Source of the DNA: Phymorhynchus buccinoides
Taxonomy: Eukaryota > Mollusca > Gastropoda > Neogastropoda > Raphitomidae
Length of the DNA stretch: 64,000 nt
Assembly: GCA_017654935.2 (NCBI GenBank)
Contig: CM065706.1
Location: forward strand, 10,952,183-11,016,182
Direction: 5' to 3'
Shown here: in pieces, positions 1 to 41,000 of the stretch
How positions within the stretch are numbered: the first letter of the stretch is position 1
Layout of the letters: every line of letters begins with the position of its first letter
Notes under the pieces: model-generated
Seen by the model: only the letters and a program-made list of their open reading frames with translations
Database searches by the model: none
Told to the model about the DNA's origin: nothing
Made by a program: the position numbers and the translations under genes

Positions 1-389
1 TGCATTTTTTAATAATTTTGTTTCAAATTGTTTCGCGGATTTTCCGCGATTCGCGGATGTCTACCATGCCTGCAGCCTGCTCAATGCCTTCAAAACCACA
101 GTGGGAGGGGATCCACTGTAGTACTGTTTTTCAATCCTGATTTCAGGAGCATGCCTGAACCACTTTCACTCATGTTTTTATATCCCTCCACCCCAACTCC
201 ACCCCGCTCTTCCAAAAAAAAAGTTATACTTCTCCCTTCCTCCCACCACCCAAGCCTCCCTCACCCTCACCTACCATAATTAATTAAGCTTATCTGGATC
301 TTGTCACAGACGTTTTTAATCAACAGACATGCCCAATAAAAGGAGGAGGGAGTTGACCCGAGTAGGGAGTAAGAATGTGAAGAGCCCAC

Positions 390-30265
<29,876 letters not shown>

Positions 30266-30330
30266 GTTGTTTGACGCGTCCGAATCTCAGAGACATCCGG
30301 GTACTTGCAATTTGTCAAATTTATGGAACG
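30266..30330 (-). promoter_or_regulatory. RPN2: RPN2 5' UTR and proximal promoter region
   Basis: The 60 bp upstream of the ATG (reading leftwards from about 30330) contains ACCCGGATGTC, an imperfect ETS-type word, and GACGCGTCA. No TATA box is apparent. The transcription start is not determinable. Confidence 0.35.
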
Positions 30331-30612
30331 GACTTCTTAGTTCTTATGCCAAATACATTGCCATTTTAACAATAAAATATGTTGACAAAAGCTTTAAAAG
30401 GTATATTTGAATTTAAAGTGAATGATTTTCGTTAGCTTACTCAATTTGAAAAAAACAAGGCAACATTAATGTTTAACGTCCTCCCGATCTATGAAGATCT
30501 ATGGGACATAAAAAACAAGGCTTGACGAAATAATCTTTTGGGTGACACCGGGGTGACCGGTCAGATCAGCCACGTGTCATTTCGGCCCCGCTTTTTTTCT
30601 TCTTTTTTTGTT

Positions 30613-30622
30613 GGGGGGGGGT

Positions 30623-30653
<31 letters not shown>

Positions 30654-30792
30654 TCGTTTCGGCATCGACCTAATGGGGGGGGGGATCAGGATCAAAGAGG
30701 AAGAATGGGGGTTGCCAGCAAAACGGGGGGGGGGGGGGGGGTGGGGGGTGGGGGGGGGGCGCACGGGGGGGGGGGTGTGGGGGGGGGGGGGC
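30613..30792. repeat. Poly-G tracts
   Basis: A 39-nt G run (one T) at 30613-30651 and further long G runs to 30792, lying 350-530 bp upstream of the RPN2 start. G-quadruplex potential is obvious; exact lengths are likely unreliable in any assembly. Confidence 0.9.
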
Positions 30793-31145
30793 GCACGGGC
30801 ACACGGCCAAGGTGGATGGATTAGTTAAGTTACACGTCTTAGTAAATGCTACAAAAACACTTTATAATTGGCATTTTTAACCACAATCAACACTAAAAAT
30901 GTATGAATTAATGCAAGAAAATATGCTGTGCATTGAAAAGAGACAACAGAAAAACATATAAATACAACTACGTACAGGGGTGGATCAGCCAGTCATGAAA
31001 GAGGGGAGGGTGGGGTAGTTCCATTTAACTGCTCAGTTGGGGGAGGGAGGGGAGGTCTTGGGGCCCCCCAGAAGCTGACAGTAATTTGAATGTAAAGGAT
31101 GCAATCAAAGCTTCTCGTGGGAGAATAAGCCAAAGCATCGGACTT

Positions 31146-31492
31146 TTCTCCGTGGGGATACCCGGGGGGGTCTTTTGTAAAAATAGTTCCCCCACCTTCT
31201 GTAAGTTCTGTGTTTGAAACTTCCCCTATTGATCTGCTACTCTCTTTGACTCTGCCTTTTCCCTTTGCTTTCTATCATCTACCGGTACTATATCTTTCTG
31301 ACTTATTGGCCCATTCTCATGCCTCTTTTTTTTAAATACTCCAAATAATTTTTCTCTGTTCAGCTCCTCGGAAATGAGAATGTGTTGGCTGTACCGTGAC
31401 AGCGGGAGACCAGTGAAAACTGAAAACCGGACACATAATTACGTACCTTACCCATTATGGCCATGTGGCCTGCTGGGAACACGGAAGAATAA
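31146..31492. mobile_element. Dispersed retroposon-like repeat (family R)
   Basis: GTGGGGATACCCGG, CCACCTTCTGTAAGTTCTGT, CTTATTGGCCCATTCTC, CCAGTGAAAACTGAAAACCG, CCCATTATGGCCATGTGG and GAACACGGAAGAATAATAAT in the same order as the copy at 50480. The A/G-rich 3' end suggests retroposition. Confidence 0.6.
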
Positions 31493-31499
31493 TAATAGC

Positions 31500-32140
31500 G
31501 GCATGGGACTACATTTCTACTGACCTCTTTTTCTTTTATTTGTTTCCTTTTTTAAAATTATTTTTTGTTCTGAGATAGCAAAGGGGGCAATACCTATTTT
31601 GGAGGACTGGGCATAAAGAAGTCTTGCCCAGAGTATCCCCACTCTCCTGACCACTCTACTTAAAGTTCTTGTGGCGGTACCATAGCCGATGAGCCTTAAC
31701 CGAGGCGTGGTTACCACTACACCTATCTGTATTGTTAAAAAATCGGGACTCTACTGGAGTTGCACTGCCTCCGGGCATTGCCTCCAGTATCGTTCCCACC
31801 ATCTTTGTATTTACAAATGTCCCATATGTGTCTGTTCCAGACCGAGAGGATGTAAAGCACCATTTTTCATTCACTATCCTGACTATAAGGACTCAACGTT
31901 TTTAGACAGCTGGTGTTGGGAAAGATCCCTAAAGGCCAAATAATCCCATCTGCTGCAGTGCTGGTAAAAGCCAGTGCAAATACCTCCAAGGGCAGAAGAA
32001 AACAATAAGAGAATAGTATTCATTTTGATAGGTCTCAGGTCAGGGTAATGAGGGCATGTCTGCTGCACCCGCTCCTCTGAGCCAGAGAGGGCAGTCGTCC
32101 CCTCTGCCCCCCCCCCCCCCACCCAATATTCCTACGCCAC
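31500..32140. other. Unassigned repeat-like intergenic sequence
   Basis: No gene recognised. Words such as CAGAGTATCCCCACTCTC and CTAAAGGCCAAATAATCCCAT resemble the sequence near 62320-62420, suggesting a dispersed repeat. A C13 run is at 32108. Confidence 0.4.
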
Positions 32141-32379
32141 TGCTGTGTCTGTCTTTCTCTCTCTCGGTCAGTAGGGCTTCTGACATGTTCCGCTCTTAGG
32201 GGGTACGCTCACCCCCTGTTTAGAATCTTAACGGGTATTTTCACCCCCAGTTGCAAATTTTAAGGGGTAAAGGCAAAAACATGGGAGAAGCTCCATCCCC
32301 TGCTCCAACCCCACTCCCACCCCATACGCAATGAGCTTGGGCTTTATGCGCGATCCAGTAGAATTTTAGATCTAGCCTA

Positions 32380-32598
32380 TAGGGGAAGACGGGGTAAAAA
32401 GCGCATGGGCGGGTAAGAAGCCCACCCCAATTATCTCATGAAATGAAGCAAATTTCAGTCTCATTTTGCCCATGAGACGAGCGTCAATGTCTAGCATTCG
32501 TCTCATGGGCAAATTTGACTGAAATTTTCTTTATTTCATGAGATAATTGGGGTGGGCTTCTTACCCGCCCATGCGCTTTTTACCCCGTCTTCCCCTAG
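32380..32598. mobile_element. Palindromic element (family J)
   Basis: AGGGGAAGACGGGGTAAAAA at left is inverted at right; the arms extend through GCGGGTAAGAAGCCCA and ATGAAATGAAGCAAATTTCA. A second copy is at 35529-35735. Confidence 0.85.
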
Positions 32599-32699
32599 TA
32601 CTAGACAGCTTGCATTCATGAAAGGCCTCATACTGAAGTAACTGTTGTGTTCATGCACGCGTCATCATTTCATATAGTAATAAGCCAAGTGTCCGTGTG

Positions 32700-33190
32700 T
32701 GTCTGTGATGTGTCTGAAACACGAAACGGGCCTTATAACTCCGCCGTTTTTCCACCGAATCGCTTCAAATTTGCTGTGAGCCCTAACAACGGCAACGGCA
32801 ACGGCAACCGAGGCGGCCGTATCATTTGCGCGGTTTCGCAAATGCGCGAAACGCGCATCCGCCGGCCTCTCGGCGCCCGTATCTCCGGCGTTTCTGGACC
32901 GATTGCCTTCGAATTTGGCAGGAAGATGACCGGGGCCGGGGACTATCGCTACTATGACTCGTATGAGAGTGTGTCAAACCGGAAGCGAATCGATTCAGAA
33001 ATGCCGGAGATACGGGCGCCGACAGGCCGCTTCACATTTTCACAAACCGCGGCGTAACGGGCAGACCCGACATTGACTCGAGATTTGGAACATGCGTGAC
33101 CAGGGATAGTGACTATCGTCGTGCAAAATTTCAACACCATCCGTTCATAAACACGAGCTATAAACCGATTTATTTTGCAGGACGCTAATT
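32700..33190. other. GC/CpG-rich module with internal direct and inverted copies
   Basis: A strongly GC- and CpG-rich island in an AT-rich region. A word approximating ATCTCCGGCGTTTCTGGACC occurs in direct orientation near 32730 and 32880 and inverted near 32985-33015 (TTCAGAAATGCCGGAGATAC). A 136-codon ORF (32647-33057) crosses it but has no recognisable domain; I do not call it a gene. Confidence 0.5.
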
Positions 33191-33503
33191 TCAACAAACA
33201 CTTGACACATAACCAAAGACTCTAAAAGGGGAAGATGGACTACTTACTACTACGGTTATCGTTAGTGGGGTAGTTCACAGTGGCGGCTATGCAAAGACTC
33301 AGATTGGAATTTCAACGGAGAATTCAACTGGCCTATTGACGTGTTATGTCATAAATATGTTTAAAAGGGACACAACCAGTGTTTCTGTCCTCACTACTCA
33401 TATAGGGAAAAGGGACCAGATGTCAGTCTTTTCTTTTCAATGTCTTTGGCTCTTTGCTTGCCTCCCCGCCGCGAGCGTGCTGCAGTTATTTTTATACAGA
33501 CAG

Positions 33504-33575
<72 letters not shown>
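33504..33575. repeat. (GA)n microsatellite
   Basis: About 70 bp of uninterrupted GA, followed by G-rich GTGGGTGGGGGGTGG sequence. Confidence 0.95.
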
Positions 33576-33578
<3 letters not shown>

Positions 33579-33649
33579 TGACTGGGGTGTGGGTGTGGGT
33601 GGGGGGTGGTGGGGGTGGGGGAGTAGAACGCAGCAAGCTTCCCCCCCCC

Positions 33650-34125
33650 CCCTAGGGATACTGGGAGGGGGGGTCTTCCGTACAAATAGTTCCTCCACCT
33701 TCTGGAAGTTATGTGCTTATAACTACCTCTAATATGTCAGTCTCTTTGATTCTGCCTTTTCCCTTTGCATGCTGTTATCTACTATCGTTCTGCCTTTCCG
33801 GTCCATTCTCCTGCCTTTTTTCAAGAAATACTTTCAAAAAGATTTCCTCTAGCCGAAGTCAGACATGCTGGGCCTAATTATTCTTACTTAGGTGCATAAC
33901 AGCAGCATGATGCATCTACGTTCGTAATTGACAGAAATTCTCCTGCCTTTTTTCAAGAAATACTTTCAAAAAGATTTCCTCTACCCGAAGTCAGACATGC
34001 TGGGCCTAATTATTCTTACTTAGGCGCATAACAGCAGCATGATGCATCTACGTTCGTAATTGACAGAAACATGCCTGAACGACCGAAGAACAAGAACTTA
34101 GAAGACGAAGAAGAAGAAGAAGTAC
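33650..34125. mobile_element. Family R retroposon with internal 134-bp duplication and (GAA)n tail
   Basis: GATACTGGGAGGGGGGGTCT, CCACCTTCTGGAAGTTATGT, then CTCCTGCCTTTTTTCAAGAA through CGTTCGTAATTGACAGAAA twice in tandem (33809 and 33943), then GAAGACGAAGAAGAAGAAG at the end. Confidence 0.65.
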
Positions 34126-34211
34126 TACTCTCTCTCTATCTCTCTCTCTCTGGGTGCGCGAGGTCAAAGTGAAAATGATTGTGAAACACTCTTTCTGGGA
34201 TAGGTCAAGAA

Positions 34212-34366
<155 letters not shown>

Positions 34367-34774
34367 TGAAAGACCTTTACACATTTGTGATCCATTTTCT
34401 TGGAAGGTGAAATGCTGCCTTCTTCTTGGAAATGTAAAACCGAAAGTTTCACTTTCGTGTGTTTGATACTGGCTGTCTGTTGAAAGCCACAATAGCAAAC
34501 AAGTGTGTCGCTGAGTGGCAGATAAGTCTCTGAGCAAGTAAATGTGGGGAGGGGGTAGGTGTAGGGAGGAGATAGCTGCCACGGGGTTAAAACTGCCATG
34601 GGATTAAAACTGCCACGGGAGTTAACTGCCACGGGGCGATTGCTAGTCATTTTAATGCGTCATCCCACCCCCTAAATGAGATATTAAAAGGGTAAATCTC
34701 ACGCACAGTTTCAGATTCTAGGGGGTGATTTGAGAGCTGTAGTGCGTAAACACGCACAACCTGTACGTTTTCAG

Positions 34775-35475
34775 AAGCCCTGCTCGCTGTCTCTGTCTTT
34801 CTCTGTGTGTTTCTGTATCTATCTCTCTGTCTTTTTCTCTCTAGAGCTGTCTGTCTGTCTCTGTGTTTTTAGTCACTGCCTCTCAATCTCCCTCTCTGTT
34901 TCTGTCACCCTTTCTCTATTTTTCTTTCTGTGTGTGTGTGTCTGTTTCTCTGTCATTCTCTCTCTGTGTCTCCATGTCTTTCTCTCTCTGTGTCTCCATG
35001 TCTTTCTCTCTCTGTGTCTCTGTCTCTCTGTCACTATCTTTTTCTCTTTCTTTCTCTCTCTCTCAGTCTCTCTCTCTGTGTGTCTCTTTCTTTCTCTCTG
35101 TTGGTCTCTATGTCTCTCTTTATGTGTCTTTGTCTCTGCATCTCTCTGTCTTTCTCTCTCTGTCTCCCTTTCTTTCTTTCTCTCTCGATCTGTCTCTCTC
35201 TTCGTCTTTTTCTCTCTGTGTGTCTCTGTCTCTATGCGTATCTGTGTCATCTTTCTGTCCACGTGTGTCTCTGTCCAGAGTCTCTTTTTGTCTTTCTCTG
35301 TGTGTCTCTGTCTCTCCCTGTGTCACTGTCTTTCTTTCTCTCAGTTTCTCTTGTCTCTGTCTCTCTTTCTTTCTGTCTGTCTTTCTCTCTGTGTGTCTCT
35401 GTCTCTGCCAGTGTCTGTCTCTCTCTCTCTAACTTTCTCCTTGTGTGTCTCTCGGCTGTCTCTGTTTCTCTCTGC
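34775..35475. repeat. 700-bp TCTCTG-rich pyrimidine tract
   Basis: Degenerate TCTCTGTSTYTCT repeats on the plus strand, no homogeneous period. The long ORFs in all frames (up to 286 codons) are low-complexity artefacts. Confidence 0.9.
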
Positions 35476-35528
35476 TGTTTGTGGCAATACGCAACACCAC
35501 ATAGAGAGAAAAAGAGAGAGCGACAAAG

Positions 35529-35735
35529 TAGGTGAAGACGGGGTAAAAAGCCCATGGGCGGGTAAGAAGCCCATGCCAATAATCTCATGAAATGAAGCAA
35601 ATGTCAGTCAAATATTGCCCGTTGAAATGAAGCAAATTTCAGTCAAATTTTGCCAAAGAAATTTGCTTCATTTCATGAGATAATTGGCATGGGCTTCTTA
35701 CCCGCCCATGGGCGTTTTACCCCGTCTTCCCCTAT
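35529..35735. mobile_element. Palindromic element (family J), second copy
   Basis: AGGTGAAGACGGGGTAAAAA and the inverse TTTTACCCCGTCTTCCCCTA, with arms CATGGGCGGGTAAGAAGCCC. About 85-90% like the 32380 copy, with a rearranged centre. Confidence 0.85.
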
Positions 35736-35865
35736 GTAAGTTTATTGGTATTTATTTGTCCAAACGAAAAAAACACAAGTTCTTATATCTGTCTAGGCCT
35801 TTTTTTCTCTCTCCCGCGCAGCGATTTTTGTTCGAACCCCAAAGAACATAATATTATGTCAGTTA

Positions 35866-36156
35866 TTGCCGGGTGTGGTGTTCTCAAAATGGATTTGTTC
35901 TCAACATGTCTGCGCATGTGCGAAGAGTTATGGATTGGTGTTTTGAGGCTTTTTTGAAATCATGGATAGGTTTAGGGTTAGGGCTATGGTAAGGAATAGG
36001 GTTAAGGGATAGGGTTATAGGATAGGGTTATAGGGATCGATAGGGTTAGGATCAATTTAGTGTCGAATACACAAAAGTACGTCATGATCGATTTCGCACA
36101 TGCGCAAACATGTTGAGAACAAATCCATTTTGCCGAGAATGCCACGCCGGTTACGG
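35866..36156. mobile_element. Inverted-repeat element with telomere-like core
   Basis: Arms CAAAATGGATTTGTTCTCAA (35885) and TTGAGAACAAATCCATTTTG (36113) are exact inverses and extend through GCGCATGTGCGAA. Between them, 35965-36050 is made of TAGGGTTA/TTAGGG-type units. Confidence 0.8.
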
Positions 36157-36729
36157 CAGGCGGACATCATTGGAGGAAGAGAAAGAAGAAGTTTTGATCT
36201 TTGCATCTTTGTTCAACTTTGATATTGTAACCGTCGATCATACATCAGAACCGAACATCGTAAAACAGCTGAACAAAACGTCTACGATCTGATCTTGATA
36301 TTGTTCTTCTTCTTCTCTACTTCTGTGGTGGTGACCAACTTCTTTATACAGAAGTAATTGTACACACTTTAGGGGGTGATCATAGAAAAAGAAGCGGAAG
36401 AGGGAAAGAGAGAAAAGAGCACACACATTACATTATCAGTTTTCCAAGAAAGGGCTACACGTCATTGTATTAGATTTACTTGGGTTCAGCTTCAATATCT
36501 AGGGTAAAATCAGGAGTAGCAAACAAATTAAAGACCTAGTTCCGGGCTGGGGAGGGGAGGACTACAGGGAGCTGCCGGCAGCTACTAATGTTCACGTTCG
36601 GTCCCAGCAAGCTGGGAACTAGCCGACCCCAGGCACTCCATACGGCAATGTCCAGGCCCCAACCAAAAGGACAAACAAGATAAACAACTAGATCCCTATA
36701 AATACTGGGGTAAAAAACAAACAACAAAC

Positions 36730-38064
36730 ATGAAAATTTTCCGAAATAACGTGGGGGACATCCTTAGCCAGAGGCCACTAAATGGAAACAGATGGCTGAT
36801 TGGCTGTAAGTCAGCCTCTCAGCAGTACAAACTTTCAAAACTAACTTCAATTTCAGCCATAAACATCAAATGTACCGTTCCTGAGGCCACCACTGAGGGG
36901 GTAATCAAGCCGATCCCCTTCGAAGAAGATCTCGAAGACCTCAAGACTTGCATTCCAAATGCCAAGTCTATTCAAAGATTAAATAACAGAGACGGCACAG
37001 AATCTCGTGCCATCAAAATCATCTTTACAAATCCAATACTGCCTGCATTGGTGAAGATCGATGCCCAGGAGTTCCCTGTGGCGCCATATGTGGCCCCGGT
37101 GCGCCGGTGCCGCAGGTGCGCCCGATATGGGCACGGTCCCAACCAATGCAGAGCGAAAGTGGAAATTTGCACCAGGTGCTCTGCCCCTGGACATTCAGCA
37201 CAATTGTGCAATCAAACTCATAAATGTGTAAACTGTGGCGGCGGACATTCTGCCGCCTATCAAGGATGCCCTCAGTATCAGCTGAGACTGAGGGCCAACA
37301 AAATTAGAGGAGAAGCTTTCTTGCCCTACAGTGAGGCCATCAGGAGGGCAAAAAACAATCTACAGACAGAGAAAGAACTAAAAGAAAAACAACCCAAAAT
37401 AAACATTCCTACAGTGAACCCTAGCTGGAGAGTTCAGCCGATCCCACTTGGGGGGTCGGCTGACTCATACGCCAGTAGGGTCAGAAATAGTAAACCTATA
37501 ATAAAGCCTAAAGATCAGCCTACTCCGGCTCCCCTAGACCATTCACATGTGGAGGTCATGGGGGAGGCGGAGGTGATCACCTCTTCACCCACAGCCCAGA
37601 AACGTAAAAAAAAGAAAAAAAGAAAAAGATCATACAGAAACACAGAACAAATGACCGAAGAAAAAGTTGAAGAAATGATATCCAAACAACTGACAAAAAT
37701 GACTGAAACAATAATGACGACCATAACTAAGCACATTGACAACACACTGACTAAACAAACTCATACAGCAACTTCTCAACTAGTAAATCTGAATATTCCT
37801 AAAGAGGAAAACAAATCCATTAAAGAATCCTTCATAACCCGTATTTTACGAAGTCTGGCACAAGCCAGAACTTCGAATCAGCCAAAGAACCTAATTGAGG
37901 ATTTATCCTCCTTAATCGCAGATACTGACGACCTTCCCATAGAACCAAGAAATGCTTTAAATATGATGCAACTGGCAGAGATTGCCTGTGGTGCCTCTCC
38001 AGCACCACAGACAACAAGACTTAGATTGGGTTCGCAGAAAGCAAAACCCAAAGTTCCACCTTAA
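36730..38064 (+). CDS. LINE ORF1, gag-like RNA-binding protein (444 aa)
   Basis: Retrotransposon nucleocapsid-like protein that would coat the element RNA. Residues 1-115 look like the RRM-like fold common in these ORF1 proteins (IKIIFTNPILPALV strand). Three zinc knuckles follow: C127-C130-H135-C140, C147-C150-H155-C160 and C166-C169-H173-C180. The middle is rich in charged residues, with a lysine-rich patch (QKRKKKKKRKRSYR, about residue 295), then a region of probable coiled coil (TEEKVEEMISKQLTKMTETI). The start ATG follows a short leader (AACAAACAACAAACATG). The frame is intact to TAA 24 bp before the open frame of ORF2. Confidence 0.85.
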   Translation: MKIFRNNVGDILSQRPLNGNRWLIGCKSASQQYKLSKLTSISAINIKCTVPEATTEGVIKPIPFEEDLEDLKTCIPNAKSIQRLNNRDGTESRAIKIIFTNPILPALVKIDAQEFPVAPYVAPVRRCRRCARYGHGPNQCRAKVEICTRCSAPGHSAQLCNQTHKCVNCGGGHSAAYQGCPQYQLRLRANKIRGEAFLPYSEAIRRAKNNLQTEKELKEKQPKINIPTVNPSWRVQPIPLGGSADSYASRVRNSKPIIKPKDQPTPAPLDHSHVEVMGEAEVITSSPTAQKRKKKKKRKRSYRNTEQMTEEKVEEMISKQLTKMTETIMTTITKHIDNTLTKQTHTATSQLVNLNIPKEENKSIKESFITRILRSLAQARTSNQPKNLIEDLSSLIADTDDLPIEPRNALNMMQLAEIACGASPAPQTTRLRLGSQKAKPKVPP

Positions 38065-38087
38065 TTTTTATATCTGACTAGTCTTAA

Positions 38088-41000
38088 AATCCTCTTTTTT
38101 TCACAATCCCACACGAAGGACTTAATGTACTGCAGTGGAACTGTCGTGCCCTAAATACAACACAAGATTATTTAATACAATTTCTAGCCAATTCACAAAT
38201 TTCTTATCAAATACTCTGTCTGCAATCCATTCGTTTAACTTATGGAAAACTTCCCAACATTACTGGATATTATTACCCACCAACTGTTAGTAACAAAGTA
38301 GATAAGATTTCTACAGCCACCTATATTCACAAATCTCTAAACTACATTGAAGTTCCAACTCCAGAGGAGAACCTGATAGGTCTGCGTTACTCCACAATGA
38401 TTCAAACTAAAGTTAATAATGAATTCATCAACATTTTAAACATCTATTATCCCAAAGGATATTCAAAAGTGCCTATTTCTAACTGGCTTTCAAATCTGTC
38501 TGCAGATAAATCCTGGCTGATTGTTGGTGATTTTAATGCTCACCACATCAGCTGGGAACCTTTCTGCACAAAAACATATTCTGACACTTCCCTTTACAAC
38601 GAAATTAACGACTCACAACTAATTCTACTAAATGATGGCTCTTCCACATATTATCCAGATGCCTCTACTCACTTTTATCCAAAAGCTATCGATCTCTCTT
38701 TAGCCAGTCCCAATTTATTGATAAATCATGAGTGGTATACCTATTCGGACCCTCTTCACTCTGACCACAAACCTATTTCCATACAACTGAACTTAGCAAC
38801 AAACAACACCAATCTACCACCTGAACCTAAATTTAATTTCGAAAAAGCTAATTGGCCTTTATTCCAATCCTTGCTTTCCAAACACACAATTGAAGACCTC
38901 AATGATCTAAACAGAGAAGTTTACTATGATAACATCAGAAAAAAGATCCTAATAGCTGCAAATTTAGCTATCCCTACAACAATACCACCCTCAAAACCCC
39001 ATAGTAAGCCTTGGTGGAACGAGGAAATCAAAAAAGCAATTAAAAACAAAAAACGTAAATATAATTTTTTTGACCTACATCCCACTAGTCCAAACTTTGA
39101 CGAAAAATTAAAAGCAGAAAAAGAATGTGACGATTTGATAAACGAAGCTAAACAAAACTATTTTAACAAGGAAGACATTATTGACTTTAAGGATCTAGGC
39201 AAGGCGTGGAAACGCTTAAAGAGGATCCAGAATAAAGGCTATAATATTAACACGCGTGTCCTAGACGGTGACAAGTTGACAACTACTGACTCAGATACCG
39301 CTGATGTCCTGGCCAGTCGATTTGCCCAGGCGAGCCAAACAAAACATTTGCCTGTTTTTCAACGGGATAAACGTAAAGTAAACTATTGTTTTGAAAAGTC
39401 CAATGACAATTCACATACCATCAATGCTCCCCTAAAGATTACCGAGCTTGCTGCCGCCATAAATATGATTAGGAAGACAAATAAAGCAACAGGAGATGAT
39501 CCTATCTCCTATACAATTATAAAGAAATTGCCCCCATCTTTTCTTAAAGTCTTGCACCATTTTTATTCCGGATGTTGGGCTGAGGGCGAAATCCCAAATG
39601 CATGGAAGGAGGCACAGGTAGTTTGGATCCCTAAGCCTGGAAAACCGGCTAGGGACCCCGCAAGCTACCGCCCCATTTCCCTCACCCCACATCTGGGTAA
39701 AATTTACGAGCGTATCGTAAAAAGCAGACTTGATTTCTATTTAGAAAAAAATAACGTTCTTCCCAAATTCCAGGCAGGTTTTCGAAAACATAGATGCTGC
39801 ATGGAACAAGTTATAAGATTAACCTCCTATGTCAAAAAGGCCTTTGCGAGACGCAGGAAAGTCCTCGCCACCTTCTTTGACATCAAAGGGGCGTACGACT
39901 CCGTTTGGCATGGGAGGCTTCTAGATAAAGTCAGCAGTCTCGGTATTCACGGGAATATGTTTAATTTTATACAAAACTTCATAAATAACCGTGCCTTAAG
40001 AGTCAAAGTGGGGTCCTCCGTGTCAAAAATACATCGAATTGACATGGGGGTCCCCCAAGGCAGCATCATAGCCCCAACTCTTTTCAATATCATGATTCAT
40101 GATATTTCCAAATTAAAACTTAAAAATTGTCAAATTTCTATGTATGCTGACGACATAGCCATCTGGTCGTCAGCATTCACAAAAAGTTCAAAAGCTCTAG
40201 CTATATACCTACAAAACCATCAAACAAATACTAGTCTTATCATTGACTACTTACAGAAAAATGGATTCTCCCTGTCCCCGGACAAGTGCGAGTTCATGTG
40301 CTTTCGCCATAACTTAATCCAAAAAAATATCAATATTAACATTTTGGGTCAACCAAAATCAATGACAAATAAAGTCAAGTTTCTAGGGGTGGTTCTCACT
40401 CCACGTCTTAACTGGAGCCCACATATTGACCACCTTTGCCGAAAAGCTATAAAAGGCACCAACTTTATTCGAATCATCTCTTCCCAGACATGGGCTCAAA
40501 ACTCTAAGTTTCTTGTTCTTTTAACACAAGCTTTAGTCCGCAGTCGCTTAACATATGGGATGGAAGCATTCCATAACATTACAGATAATCTAGTAAACAA
40601 ACTACAAATAATAGAGCTAAAAGCTCTAAAAGCTGCCCTCAACGTTCCAAAGTTTGCAAATACTAACATGATCTATGGAATAATAGGTTGGATTCCAATA
40701 AAACATCTTATGAAACTAAACACTTCTACATTCCTTACAAGACTATATGCAACAAATCATTTTTCTATAGAAAGCTTTAAGGAAGAATTTGAAGACCCTT
40801 TTTATAACCATCCATCCTTTCAACAACAAAAACCAACTATTGCACAAAAAGTCTGCAACCCCTTAGACTATTCCCGGGAAATGCTCTCTTTGGCGGGCCT
40901 GGAAATAGATGATATTGAAACTCATCCAAAATTCCCTATCCCACATTGGGAATGGGAATCAGCACACTTTGATACTGCTTTACATCAAATGTACTCAAAA

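Noticed and set aside
32647..33057. 136 aa ORF as a gene
   Set aside because: No domain; it is open largely because of GC-rich composition and internal repeats.
34730..35590. 286 aa Ser/Leu/Cys/Val ORF and opposite-strand Arg/Glu ORFs
   Set aside because: TCTCTG low-complexity tract open in several frames.
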